64,000 nucleotides of DNA from Hyphomicrobiales bacterium. Lineage in GTDB: Bacteria; Pseudomonadota; Alphaproteobacteria; Rhizobiales; Beijerinckiaceae. The notes under the pieces were generated by a model. It was not told where the DNA came from. It saw nothing but the letters and a program-made list of their open reading frames with translations, and did not search any database. Made by a program: the position numbers and the translations under genes. The DNA lies in contig CANGPL010000008.1 of assembly GCA_947455725.1 (NCBI GenBank), positions 1-64,000 of the forward strand. Direction: 5' to 3'. Of this stretch, positions 54,424 to 62,927 are shown piece by piece; within the stretch, counting starts at the first letter, position 1; each line of letters starts with the position of its first letter.

Positions 54424-55548
54424 TTAAGGTTCGTGCGGATCGCGATCGAGACTGAAGTTTTCGTCGATCGTGCCAATGGCTGCCGTGAGCAAATCGGATA
54501 GGCTGACGAGATCGTTGAGATCGCACATCTCAAGCGAGGAATGCGTATAACGGCATGGGAAACCCATATCGATCACGGCGACGCCAGAACCTACCAATTG
54601 CACGTAAGAAGATTCGGTGAGCGCGCCGATATGCGCGCTGCGCTGCAAGGAAATGCCGGTTGTCTTTGAGGTTTCTTTAAAGAGCGAGACGATGGCCGGA
54701 TGCGGAATCGCACCGTTCAGCGTACCGCGTCCATGGAAACTATACATGCCCATTGCGGGGCCTGCGCCCAAACGAACATCGCCACGGCTTGCCATATCGG
54801 GCGTATCGGTTGCCAAGATGAGATCGAGCTGAATGGCGATATCGGGTTGTAAAGCTTGGGCTGCTGTTACGGCACCGCGCAAATTAAATTCTTCCTGAAC
54901 GGAGAAAACGATATGCACTGTTGGGTGCATTTTTGACGCAATAAGATTTTTTGCAACATCTAAAACAACAGCGCATCCGGCACGATCATCGACGGATGTT
55001 CCCGCGATCCGATCATTTGCAAGTCTTATCACATTCGGTCGATAGACAACGGGTGTTCCGATATCGATGCCGGCCTTCATCGCCTCATCGGCGGAAGTAA
55101 ATCCAGCATCGATAAAGAGATCTTGATAGGGAACGACCTTGTATTTTTCTTCCGGGCTCGTTGCGTGGTGGCTTTTATTTGCAATGACGCCCGGAACATC
55201 TTTCCCTGCTCCTACGCATAAAAGAACTTCTTGCGATGCGAGTGCACGTTCGGGTACGCCGCCTAAGCGCTCAACACGAATTAAGCCATTGGCTTCGATT
55301 TTTCGTACGATCAATCCCAGTTGATCAATATGGGCGTAGAGCATCACCGAGGGCGCGCCTTTTGCGCCGTGAAGTGTTGCGATAAGATTGCCAAGGCGAT
55401 CTGTTGAATGGGGCAGCCCAAGCTGATCCAACTCCTTTGCAATCGCGCGGCGGACGCGGCCCTCGTGACCGCTGAGACCCGGGATTAGCATCAAGTCGTG
55501 CAACGATGCAGCGAGGCTTTCGAGATGCGATTTCTTCGCGGAGGACAT
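54424..55548 (-). CDS. M42-family metallopeptidase-like protein (SgcX/FrvX type)
   Basis: 374 residues. All M42 dinuclear-metal ligands are visible: His73 and Asp75 in YAHIDQLG, bridging Asp187 in SVDDRAG, Glu219 and Glu220 in VQEEFNLRG, Asp248 in ATDTPD, and His336 in RYTHSSLE. M42 enzymes are usually tetrahedral aminopeptidases, but the SgcX/FrvX branch is found in sugar operons where its substrate is unknown. The start is 4 bases after the BtpA gene stop. AAGGA precedes the ATG. Confidence 0.9.
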   Translation of the reverse strand: MSSAKKSHLESLAASLHDLMLIPGLSGHEGRVRRAIAKELDQLGLPHSTDRLGNLIATLHGAKGAPSVMLYAHIDQLGLIVRKIEANGLIRVERLGGVPERALASQEVLLCVGAGKDVPGVIANKSHHATSPEEKYKVVPYQDLFIDAGFTSADEAMKAGIDIGTPVVYRPNVIRLANDRIAGTSVDDRAGCAVVLDVAKNLIASKMHPTVHIVFSVQEEFNLRGAVTAAQALQPDIAIQLDLILATDTPDMASRGDVRLGAGPAMGMYSFHGRGTLNGAIPHPAIVSLFKETSKTTGISLQRSAHIGALTESSYVQLVGSGVAVIDMGFPCRYTHSSLEMCDLNDLVSLSDLLTAAIGTIDENFSLDRDPHEP

Positions 55549-55552
55549 TTGA

Positions 55553-56365
55553 TTATCCTTTTCGTGCGGCGCGGGCGAGTTTCATGAACTCCATAGCCCG
55601 ATCGGGGTCGACCGCGTTCCATGTATGCCCATCGACCTTTAACGACGAGCCAACAATGCAGCCATCGGCTACGTTAAGCACATCGGCAATGGTTGAATGT
55701 TTAACGCCTGTATTTGCTAGAACAGGTGTCATCGGAAGTGCTTTTTTCACCGCCTCAAGATCACTCATCGCGGCGGCTTCCCCCGTAATCGCGCCGGAGA
55801 CGAGAATAGCATCCGGAATGCTGGAGAAGACGGCGCTGCGTGCGCGGTCTGCGAGGCTGCGTTGATCGAGCGAATGGGCAAATTCGGCGGAGATATTGTA
55901 GAGCAGTGGCATATCGCTTCGACCAAGGCGGTCCCGATAGCGCATGGCCGCACCCGCATTCGGTGTCCATGGCCCCATATCGGAAGCATAGGTGCCGGTA
56001 AAAATTTCACGCACAAAAGAAGCGCCTGTTGCAGCCGCAAGCGCAATGCTGCTCATTGGATCCCATAAAACATTTACGCCAAAGGGCAGTGTGATTTCGC
56101 TGCGTACTTGCCCAATAATATAGGCCATTGTGGCCGTTGAGGCCGTATCGACATTGAACTCATAGGGCCGATCATTTTCATTGCCGAACATGATCGCGTC
56201 AAAGCCAGCGGCTTGGAGCGCTTTAATATCTTTTCTTACGCCGTCTAATAGGCCGTCCAATCCGGCGTCAGTATCATAGAGCGGCGAGCCCGGAAGGGCG
56301 CCGAAATGCACCATTGCTATGACGGGTTTTGTGTTGCCGAATACACGCGTGAACTTAGAGCTCAT
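55553..56365 (-). CDS. BtpA/SgcQ-family protein
   Basis: 270 residues with a TIM-barrel look: KPVIAMVHFGALPGSPLY at the start, then FDAIMFGNENDRPY, PFGVNVLWDPMSSIALAAATGASFVREIFTG, and a phosphate-loop-like GSSLKVDGHTWN near the end. The family takes its name from a cyanobacterial photosystem I assembly factor; SgcQ is its E. coli member in the sgc sugar operon. No enzyme activity is established for the family to my knowledge. It lies between the M42 gene and the two permeases. Confidence 0.9.
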   Translation of the reverse strand: MSSKFTRVFGNTKPVIAMVHFGALPGSPLYDTDAGLDGLLDGVRKDIKALQAAGFDAIMFGNENDRPYEFNVDTASTATMAYIIGQVRSEITLPFGVNVLWDPMSSIALAAATGASFVREIFTGTYASDMGPWTPNAGAAMRYRDRLGRSDMPLLYNISAEFAHSLDQRSLADRARSAVFSSIPDAILVSGAITGEAAAMSDLEAVKKALPMTPVLANTGVKHSTIADVLNVADGCIVGSSLKVDGHTWNAVDPDRAMEFMKLARAARKG

Positions 56366-56409
56366 AGGCCCATTTCTCCGTTACTGAGCGAAACTAAAGG
56401 ATATGAAAC

Positions 56410-57339
56410 TTATTTGACGGCACCTGCCGTTAGTCCCTTCACGATATACCGCTCGAGGAAAACGCCAATCACAATCAGTGGCGCAATCGCACCCGTTGAA
56501 AGGGCTGCCATGGTCCACCAGCTAATGCCTTGCGAACCTGTTTGACTTGCAACCATCACCGGCACCGTTTTTGCGTTGGTGCTCGTGAGAAGGGCGGCAA
56601 AGAAATATTCATTCCAGCATAGCACAACAGACAGAATGAAAGCCGCAACCATGCCCGGAAGGGCAAGCGGTAGAACAATGCGAATGAATGCGCCCCATAT
56701 GCTGCACCCATCAACAAGGGCCGCTTGTTCAAGCTCAATCGGTATGGTTTCGAACTGATCGCGCGTGATCCAAATCACGATTGGCAAGACCATTAAGGTA
56801 TAAACGAGGATGAGGCCGAAGAGATTATCAAGCAGTGCAAGTTCTTTGTATAAAACAAGGAACGGCATGGCGAGAACGACGGGCGGTAGCAGAAGCTGCG
56901 AAAGAAAGAAAAAGGAAATATCTTTGTTTCGCCATGGACCAAATTTATAATTGAACCGCGCTAATCCATAGGCCGCCGGCGCGCCGATGATAACGGCCAA
57001 TAGCGATGCGCCAACCGATGCAATAACGCTATTGCCAAAGCGCAAGAAAAACTCGTCGCGTACGGTCGAGACTTGAAAAATTGTATCGGGCGAAAGACCA
57101 AGCGAGCGCCAACCTTTCCAATCCCCTTGAAAGCGACCGATGAACGGAATGATGTCGCCTTGTGTGACGTTAACAGCGGTTTTGAACGACGTCGAAATCG
57201 TCCAATAAATTGGAAACAGGCAGATAAAGGCCCATGTGAGAAGCGCGGCGTAAATTAAAATTTTGGCAACGGCTCGGCTCCAATTCCAAGGCTGCGACGC
57301 GCGGCGACGCGCGCTATAGGCTTCACTTGCAGTTGTCAT
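56410..57339 (-). CDS. CUT1 sugar ABC transporter permease (MalG-like)
   Basis: 309 residues, six membrane helices. The ATPase-docking EAA loop is EQAALVDGCSIWGAFIRIVLPLALPG. A short cytoplasmic N-terminus and the large periplasmic loop after helix 1 are typical. GGAGG stands 7 bases before the ATG, inside the end of the upstream permease gene, with a 4-base overlap. It pairs with the next gene as the importer channel. Confidence 0.93.
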   Translation of the reverse strand: MTTASEAYSARRRASQPWNWSRAVAKILIYAALLTWAFICLFPIYWTISTSFKTAVNVTQGDIIPFIGRFQGDWKGWRSLGLSPDTIFQVSTVRDEFFLRFGNSVIASVGASLLAVIIGAPAAYGLARFNYKFGPWRNKDISFFFLSQLLLPPVVLAMPFLVLYKELALLDNLFGLILVYTLMVLPIVIWITRDQFETIPIELEQAALVDGCSIWGAFIRIVLPLALPGMVAAFILSVVLCWNEYFFAALLTSTNAKTVPVMVASQTGSQGISWWTMAALSTGAIAPLIVIGVFLERYIVKGLTAGAVK

Positions 57340-58457
57340 TGGGCGGCCTCCCGGCGCATGAAGCGGCCAACAAGATTTAACAGGATCGTGATGAAGATAA
57401 TGATGATGATCAAATAGACCTCGGCAGCCATTGTGCCATAGCCCACATTGGAGCGATCCCGATATTCACGGAAGATGAAACTCGAAACCGTATCCGTTGC
57501 CCCGCCCGGTCCACCGGATGTTGTATTAATTACAATATCGGCCAGCTTCAGTTGAAAAATGATCCGCAGAACAATGGTCGTAACGCTCACGGGCAACATT
57601 AAGGGAAACGTGATGTGCCAGAACGATGTCCAACCCGCAGCACCGTCAACTTTAGCGGCTTCTTGAATGTCTTTCGGCATCGCTTGAAGGCCTGCAAGAA
57701 TCAAGATGATCATGAAGGGCAGCCAAACCCATGCATCAAGGGCTAGGATGCTAAAGCGCGCAATCCACGGTGTTGCGAAAAAGGCTGGGTTATCCCATCC
57801 GAGGTGGCGTGCGAGCCCCGCTAAAGGACCAAATCGAAATTCCATCAAGGATTTGCCGATCATCCAGCTCACTGCAACGGGGCTGAGCATGAAGGGCAAT
57901 AGAAAAGCGACGCGGAAAAATTTGCGGGCACGAATATCGGCGTTAAGTAACAGAGCTAGACCGAAGGCCAGCGCGTATTGCAGCATTACGCTTGCGACAT
58001 AAAAGGTCATGTTACGCAACGCATTCCAGAAATAGGTATCGTGATAAAGTGTTCTCAGATTATCGAGGCCATTGAATTTCTGGCCATCGAACGAACTCAA
58101 ATTCCATTCGCTGAAGGCGATGTAAAAGCCAAAGACGGTTGGAAAAATAACCAAAGCAATGGTGAACAATAAAGCAGGCAGCAGAAACAGGGCTTTATGG
58201 CCTGCTTCACCGCGCATCATCACTTGGGAAATACCAACAGATACCGCCCAGACAACATAGGCATAAAGGGTGGGGCGCCAATCGGTGAGTCCAAAGGTGA
58301 TCACGCCGCTTGCATCAAGAATTTGGAAGATTGCGATGGCTGCAAGCAAGATGCTCGTCACAATGATCAGCATACGTCCGGCGGACTTGCGACCTTCCGA
58401 GATCAAGGATGCATGGCTCATAGCAACAGAGTGTGACATGGCAACCGCTTTTATCAT
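57336..58457 (-). CDS. CUT1 sugar ABC transporter permease (MalF-like)
   Basis: 373 residues. The N-terminal part has two to three extra helices (about residues 25-110) before the usual six. The EAA loop is QEAAKVDGAAGWTSFWHITFPLMLPV. Starts at 58457, 58439 and 58421 are all in frame and none has a good ribosome site, so the N-terminus is uncertain. The leader between the binding-protein gene and this gene carries three inverted repeats that may lower its translation. Confidence 0.9.
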   Translation of the reverse strand: MIKAVAMSHSVAMSHASLISEGRKSAGRMLIIVTSILLAAIAIFQILDASGVITFGLTDWRPTLYAYVVWAVSVGISQVMMRGEAGHKALFLLPALLFTIALVIFPTVFGFYIAFSEWNLSSFDGQKFNGLDNLRTLYHDTYFWNALRNMTFYVASVMLQYALAFGLALLLNADIRARKFFRVAFLLPFMLSPVAVSWMIGKSLMEFRFGPLAGLARHLGWDNPAFFATPWIARFSILALDAWVWLPFMIILILAGLQAMPKDIQEAAKVDGAAGWTSFWHITFPLMLPVSVTTIVLRIIFQLKLADIVINTTSGGPGGATDTVSSFIFREYRDRSNVGYGTMAAEVYLIIIIIFITILLNLVGRFMRREAAQ

Positions 58458-58477
58458 TGGTGTTGAAACGCTCTAGC

Positions 58478-58526
58478 GTCGATTGAAAATGAATCGACTG
58501 GCGGCGATGGATAACGCCGCCAGTCG
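58478..58526 (-). repeat. Overlapping, mutually exclusive hairpins between binding-protein and permease genes
   Basis: Arms at 58495-58506 and 58515-58526 (CGACTGGCGGCG with CGCCGCCAGTCG) form a 12-bp stem right after the binding-protein stop. A second repeat, GTCGATT (58478-58484) with AATCGAC (58492-58498), shares bases 58495-58498 with the first stem, so both cannot form at once. A third small stem lies at 58468-58479. The strong stem fits a 3'-end stabiliser of the binding-protein message; the overlap suggests a switch. Confidence 0.6.
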
Positions 58527-58559
58527 CTGTTCAAGGCTTAATCAAGCATCACGGCCTGA

Positions 58560-60224
58560 TTACATGCCGAGCGAGGCCCGGTAGAGCTTCAATTGGTTTT
58601 CGCGACCGATTTGATCGGTGAGCTTATCCCAAGCGGCTGCAATCGAATCCGCACCCTGCTGCGCCGTCATCTTGCCTGCAAATACCTTTGCGAGCTCGTC
58701 TTCGGCGACGCTGTAATATTGGAAGATACCAGGGATACGTGGCTCAATCGCACGGTTCGGATGGTTATACGAACCGAACTGTGACTTCAGGTAGGACGTG
58801 ATATAGTCCTTGTTATAGCCTGCACCCACCCATTCAGCGATATCCGAATGGCTGTTCCGGTGAACCTGCATGCCCGATGGATACATCACCATCCAAAGCG
58901 ACAGGTCCTTGCCACCGAGATGAGCAGCAGCCGACCAAGCCGCCTTCTGCTTCTTAGGATCTGCGTCCACGCGAGCCATCACGTAAACACCCCAGCCGAG
59001 ATAGGCGCAGTTTGGAGCGAAGTTAGGACCGCTTGCGAGCTTTTCCCACTTCGCCGTCTTGTAGTTATAGACGTCGTCGGAGCCTGGCAGGATGTCGAAG
59101 GCGACATCATTGCCGATAACCGAAGTGTCGCTCGTATTGGCCATTGAGCCAACGTCGCCCCACCAAGAAAGCATCGAGCCTGTACCAGCAAGGAATTGCT
59201 GGAACGCGGTCGTGCCTGGGTCGGCATTGAGCTGATCGGCAGGCTCGGATGGCAGGCTGTCGATCACGTCCTGAATAGCACGAACCCAACCCGGATTGTT
59301 GACGAGTGGCTTCATATTCTCTGGGTCGAACAACCAGGCCTTGTTGTCTGGGTGCTTAACATAGGCCGTTGCACGGTCTTCGAGGAAGTAGAAGCCGAAG
59401 CCGCCCCAACCCTTGGCTGGATCGAGATAGCCAATCGCATCTTGGCCCTTAATCTTCTTGCCCTTGAGGAATTTGGTGACCTCATTGACCTTCTGCCAGG
59501 TCCGTGGCACGGCCCATTCGCCCTGATGACCTTCGGCCTTCCAAGCCTTGGCCAATTCCGGATCAGAGAAATAGTCGGTGCGGTAGTTGAAGTTATGGCA
59601 ATCGCCATCAATCGTGATGCGGTAGGTCTTGCCATCCCATGTGCCGACTGGAGGCTTGAGGTAGTCCGAATAATCGTCAATATCGACCTGCTTCTTGACC
59701 CAATCCGGCATGACGGAGGCAAGGCCCTTGCCGCACACATCGCCTTCGAAAGGTGCGCCCATTTCGAGAATATCGAAGTCGACGGTCTTTGTGGCAATCG
59801 ATTGCTGGAGTCGTGCGTTGTAATCGGCTTGCGCAAGGTCGATCCAGTTGATCTTGGCGCCCGTGTAGGCTTCCCAAGGCTTCAAGAAGCCGCGGAAGAG
59901 CATGTTATGCAGGTTCTGGTTGTTCAGGCCCATGAAGTTGAGCTCAACGCCCTTGAACTCGCCAGGCTTCACATTGGCCTTGGTGGCTTCGAGGCACATC
60001 TCGCCGACCTTCTGCCATTCAGCATCGCCCGGTGAACCCTTACCGACGCCAGGAATTTTGAGAATGGCGGCGCGCAGGCTGTCAGCAGCAAGCGCCGAGC
60101 CGGGTATAGCCGTTGCACCTAGGCCACCCGATGCACCAAGGGCAGCAACACCTGCTGCGCCCTTTAAAAGGCTACGGCGATCCGTCTGCATGCTTAAAAG
60201 TTGGTTGTATTCTTCAACCTTCAT
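58560..60224 (-). CDS. Large extracellular solute-binding protein of a CUT1 importer
   Basis: 554 residues. It has a Tat-like signal (TDRRSLLKGAAGVAALGASGG...GSALA). The mature part resembles family 1 carbohydrate-binding proteins (ATIAT-like lobes; FKGVELNFMGLNNQNLHNMLF, WGGFGFYFLEDRA, FLAGTGSMLSWWGDVGSM). It is longer than MalE-type proteins (about 400), like the AglE or ProX-like large binders of rhizobia. GGGAGAGAG precedes the ATG. Codons are strongly GC-ending, suggesting high expression. The ligand is unknown. Confidence 0.9.
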   Translation of the reverse strand: MKVEEYNQLLSMQTDRRSLLKGAAGVAALGASGGLGATAIPGSALAADSLRAAILKIPGVGKGSPGDAEWQKVGEMCLEATKANVKPGEFKGVELNFMGLNNQNLHNMLFRGFLKPWEAYTGAKINWIDLAQADYNARLQQSIATKTVDFDILEMGAPFEGDVCGKGLASVMPDWVKKQVDIDDYSDYLKPPVGTWDGKTYRITIDGDCHNFNYRTDYFSDPELAKAWKAEGHQGEWAVPRTWQKVNEVTKFLKGKKIKGQDAIGYLDPAKGWGGFGFYFLEDRATAYVKHPDNKAWLFDPENMKPLVNNPGWVRAIQDVIDSLPSEPADQLNADPGTTAFQQFLAGTGSMLSWWGDVGSMANTSDTSVIGNDVAFDILPGSDDVYNYKTAKWEKLASGPNFAPNCAYLGWGVYVMARVDADPKKQKAAWSAAAHLGGKDLSLWMVMYPSGMQVHRNSHSDIAEWVGAGYNKDYITSYLKSQFGSYNHPNRAIEPRIPGIFQYYSVAEDELAKVFAGKMTAQQGADSIAAAWDKLTDQIGRENQLKLYRASLGM

Positions 60225-60373
60225 TGGACTCTCTCCCTTTTTTATCCGCGTCTGTTTCTACGCTGGCAAGGTAAGCTATCCGAGCAAAGGATAGTGTCAA
60301 TGGGCCAAGTGATTACGAATCGGATTTGTTTTCATTATTTTACGCATCAAAAGCCTGAACGCGCTTGCGCAAT

Positions 60374-61282
60374 TTAATGGGACACTAAATCTGCGGTCGT
60401 TTTTTCTTCTTCGCTAAGCGACACAAAATAGCCTGCCATTTTGCTGGCATGGCGGGTGGCATGTTCTAAGGAGGCACCGCCAGCCAGTTTTGCGGCAAGT
60501 GATCCGATAAAACTATCGCCTGCGCCATGCGTGGAAACGACTTTTACTTGTTCTGCCATAACGGTAATTTCGCTGCCGTCTCGCCGGATGAGAAGCAATC
60601 CATCGCCGCCCAAGGTGATAATGACATCGCGGGTGGCGCTTCTCAGATATGGAGCGGCTTTTGAGGCGTCGGCAATGCTATCGACCGTGACCCCTGAAAG
60701 CATCGATGCTTCGACCCGGTTCACCACGAGAATATCGATCTGGTCCAAAAGGTCAGGTGCCATTGGACGGGCAGGTGCCGCGTTTAGGAGGATCGTTGCC
60801 CCCTGTTTCCGGGCCAAGCGGGCCAGCGCGGTATTGATTGATTCGGGCACTTCATTTTGCAGAATGAGAATTTTGCCGCCGCCGAGCGCTTCCCAAGCGT
60901 GACATGCTTCTGACGGTTCGAGCTTAAGATTAGAGCCGGAGACGATAACAGCGCCGTAATTTCCCGATGATTCTAAGATCGCAACGCTCATGCCTGAGCC
61001 GGTTGTCGGATCGATGGAAACCTTAGTCCGGTCGACACCCGCTTGGTCGAGGGAAGCGGTGAGGCGTGTGCCAAAATCATCATCGCCAATGCGCCCGATC
61101 ATGGCCGTTCGAGCCCGCATTCTGGCCGACATTTCCGCCTGATTTCGACCTTTTCCGCCGCATTTATAGGCCCATTCGCTACCAATGGCGGTTTCGTCGG
61201 ATTGCGGCAAATGCTGCGCTTTCACCATAATATCGAGGTGGAGGCTGCCGCATACGATGACATCGAAAGGTAAGGGGGGCAT
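60374..61282 (-). CDS. PfkB-family sugar kinase
   Basis: 302 residues. The sugar-site motif GGKGRNQA (42-49) and catalytic GAGDSFIGSL with Asp256 mark a ribokinase-like fold. The Arg in place of the usual Ser of GGKGSNQ and its own wording (CGSLHLDIMVKAQHLPQSDE) distinguish it from the rbsK copy in this window. It likely phosphorylates the imported sugar or an intermediate. 149 bases separate its stop from the binding-protein start, which probably contains the latter's promoter. The ribosome site is weak. Confidence 0.88.
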   Translation of the reverse strand: MPPLPFDVIVCGSLHLDIMVKAQHLPQSDETAIGSEWAYKCGGKGRNQAEMSARMRARTAMIGRIGDDDFGTRLTASLDQAGVDRTKVSIDPTTGSGMSVAILESSGNYGAVIVSGSNLKLEPSEACHAWEALGGGKILILQNEVPESINTALARLARKQGATILLNAAPARPMAPDLLDQIDILVVNRVEASMLSGVTVDSIADASKAAPYLRSATRDVIITLGGDGLLLIRRDGSEITVMAEQVKVVSTHGAGDSFIGSLAAKLAGGASLEHATRHASKMAGYFVSLSEEEKTTADLVSH

Positions 61283-61448
61283 ATCGATACTTTGCTATAA
61301 GTTGGCCTAAATATTAGGCAATACTGCGCGATAAAGCGTAATATTCAAATGATTTTGTCTCGACTGTCACAAATTTTCTATAGACGAATCCTACAATTAG
61401 AAGTCATTGCGTCGAATAGTTAAGTGTTTTGCCCCATAACTGCGCGTA

Positions 61449-61483
61449 TTTGGTTCTGGGAGCGCTTTATCGAAGGAACCAAA
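61449..61483 (+). promoter_or_regulatory. Inverted repeat that would mask the ribosome site of the secreted protein
   Basis: TTTGGTTC (61449-61456) can pair with GAACCAAA (61476-61483), enclosing 19 bases. The right arm covers most of the AAGGAA ribosome site of the gene starting at 61487. Folding would hide the site; melting or another factor would open it. Whether it forms in cells is unknown. Confidence 0.45.
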
Positions 61484-61486
61484 CAG

Positions 61487-61909
61487 ATGAAAAAATTAGT
61501 ATTGATGATTGCTGCAGCCGGTCTCGTCACGCTGCCCGTTTTGGCCAAGGAGCCTAAAAAGGCCGCCGATTTTGTGATCACCGTATCAAACAGCTCCGCA
61601 GCTGCACTGACCGAATTCAACATTACGGAAGTTGTTCCTGCTGCACCTGTTGCCGCAGCGCCAAAGAGCAATGATTGGTGGATGGCCCCCATCAATATGG
61701 TGTCGTCATGGACCGCGCCAGCTCAGCCCGCACCAACGATGCGCGTTGTGAATGTGCTCAAGAAGCCAATCCCATCGAAGAAGTCCGCGAGCGTAACGCT
61801 CGGCAAGGCGTGCAATGTGACGGTTTCTGCTGTGTTTGCGGATGGCTCGACGGTTGATCCGACGGCTATGGATTTGTGCAAAGACAAGAAGCTGAACATT
61901 GGTGGCTAA
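61487..61909 (+). CDS. Small secreted protein of unknown function
   Basis: 140 residues. A signal peptide (KKLVLMIAAAGLVTLPVLA) is followed by a mature part with a Ala/Pro-rich stretch (EVVPAAPVAAAPKSNDWWM...APAQPAPTMRV) and two cysteines (KACNVTV, DLCKDK) that could form a disulfide. The segment VITVSNSSAAALTEFNI resembles a beta-rich envelope domain, but no family is recognised. AAGGAA precedes the ATG at 61487; the open frame from 61424 is not needed. It ends before the intrinsic terminator. Confidence 0.8.
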   Translation: MKKLVLMIAAAGLVTLPVLAKEPKKAADFVITVSNSSAAALTEFNITEVVPAAPVAAAPKSNDWWMAPINMVSSWTAPAQPAPTMRVVNVLKKPIPSKKSASVTLGKACNVTVSAVFADGSTVDPTAMDLCKDKKLNIGG

Positions 61910-61934
61910 TCAGCTAACCGCCTAATAATTAGAG

Positions 61935-61962
61935 AAAAAGGCACCTTTTCAGGTGCCTTTTT
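61935..61962. terminator. Bidirectional intrinsic terminator
   Basis: GGCACCT (61940-61946) pairs with AGGTGCC (61951-61957), flanked by A5 and T6-ATTTTT, with a 4-base loop. It has a T run for the rightward gene and, on the other strand, a T run for the leftward folD (stop at 61968). This is the only textbook terminator of this kind noticed in the window. Confidence 0.93.
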
Positions 61963-61967
61963 TATTT

Positions 61968-62858
61968 TTACGCCGTCAATCCCACGGGCTCGGGCAGGCC
62001 TTTGGCGCGGCAATAGGCGGTGAGCGTATTGGCAAGCAGGCAGGCAATGGTCATGGGACCTACGCCGCCGGGGACCGGGGTGATGGCACCCGCCACTTTG
62101 GCAGCGCTTTCGTAATGAACGTCGCCGACGAGTTTCATTTTACCGTCCCGTTCGATGCGGTTGATGCCAACATCGATCACGGTCGCGCCGGGTTTTACCC
62201 AATCGCCCGTGACCATTTCGGGACGGCCAACGGCGGCTACGAGAATGTCGGCGCTCCGGCACACCGCGCCTAAATCTTTGGTTTTGCTATGCGCAATGGT
62301 AACCGTGCAGCTATCGCCCAAGAGCAATTGCGCCATGGGCTTGCCGACAATGTTTGATCTACCAACAACGACGGCATTCATGCCGGCCAAAGACCCGTGG
62401 TGGTCGCGTAGCATCATCAGGCAGCCTAAGGGTGTGCAGGGCACCATGCTCTTCTGCCCCGTGCCCAGTAAGCCCACATTCGAGATATGGAAGCCATCAA
62501 CATCCTTGGCCGGATCAATCGTATTGATCACAAGATCGGAATTAAGATGGGGTGGCAGAGGAAGCTGCACCAAGATGCCGTGCACTTTGGGATCGGCGTT
62601 TAGCTTTTCGATTAAGGCTACAAGATCGGACTGGGACGTATTGGCGTCGAGTTTGTACTCGAACGACTCCATGCCGACTTCAACCGTCTGCGTGCCTTTA
62701 TTGCGCACATAGACCTGGCTCGCCGGATCCTCGCCGACCAGAACGACCGCAAGGCCCGGGGCCTCATGGCGCTCTGTTTTGATTGTGCTGACATATTCCG
62801 CAACATGTTGACGGGTTTTGGCAGCAAAGGCTTTGCCGTCGATTATTGTTGCCGTCAT
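61968..62858 (-). CDS. folD: Methylenetetrahydrofolate dehydrogenase/methenyltetrahydrofolate cyclohydrolase
   Basis: 296 residues. It interconverts 5,10-methylene- and 10-formyltetrahydrofolate with NADP+. Tyr50 and Lys54 ([11 protein letters not shown]) are the catalytic pair, [10 protein letters not shown] and the dinucleotide motif [17 protein letters not shown] follow, and [13 protein letters not shown] closes the domain. AAGGA is about 8 bases before the ATG. It ends at the shared terminator. Confidence 0.97.
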   Translation of the reverse strand: MTATIIDGKAFAAKTRQHVAEYVSTIKTERHEAPGLAVVLVGEDPASQVYVRNKGTQTVEVGMESFEYKLDANTSQSDLVALIEKLNADPKVHGILVQLPLPPHLNSDLVINTIDPAKDVDGFHISNVGLLGTGQKSMVPCTPLGCLMMLRDHHGSLAGMNAVVVGRSNIVGKPMAQLLLGDSCTVTIAHSKTKDLGAVCRSADILVAAVGRPEMVTGDWVKPGATVIDVGINRIERDGKMKLVGDVHYESAAKVAGAITPVPGGVGPMTIACLLANTLTAYCRAKGLPEPVGLTA

Positions 62859-62927
62859 CTTATATCCTTCGGGTATCTGGTGCTCGTCGCTTCAGATACA
62901 TGTAAACGAGACAAAGATGAATAGATT

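Noticed and set aside
59196-60035. 279-codon open frame on the + strand opposite the binding-protein gene
   Set aside because: The minus-strand gene has a Tat signal, ribosome site and clear family motifs. The antisense frame is a by-product of its GC-ending codons and has no recognisable motif.
60300-60377. 25-codon + strand ORF with AAGGA 8 bases upstream, in the leader of the binding-protein gene
   Set aside because: It is antisense to a promoter region and runs into the kinase gene end. There is nothing beyond the ribosome-like match to support it.
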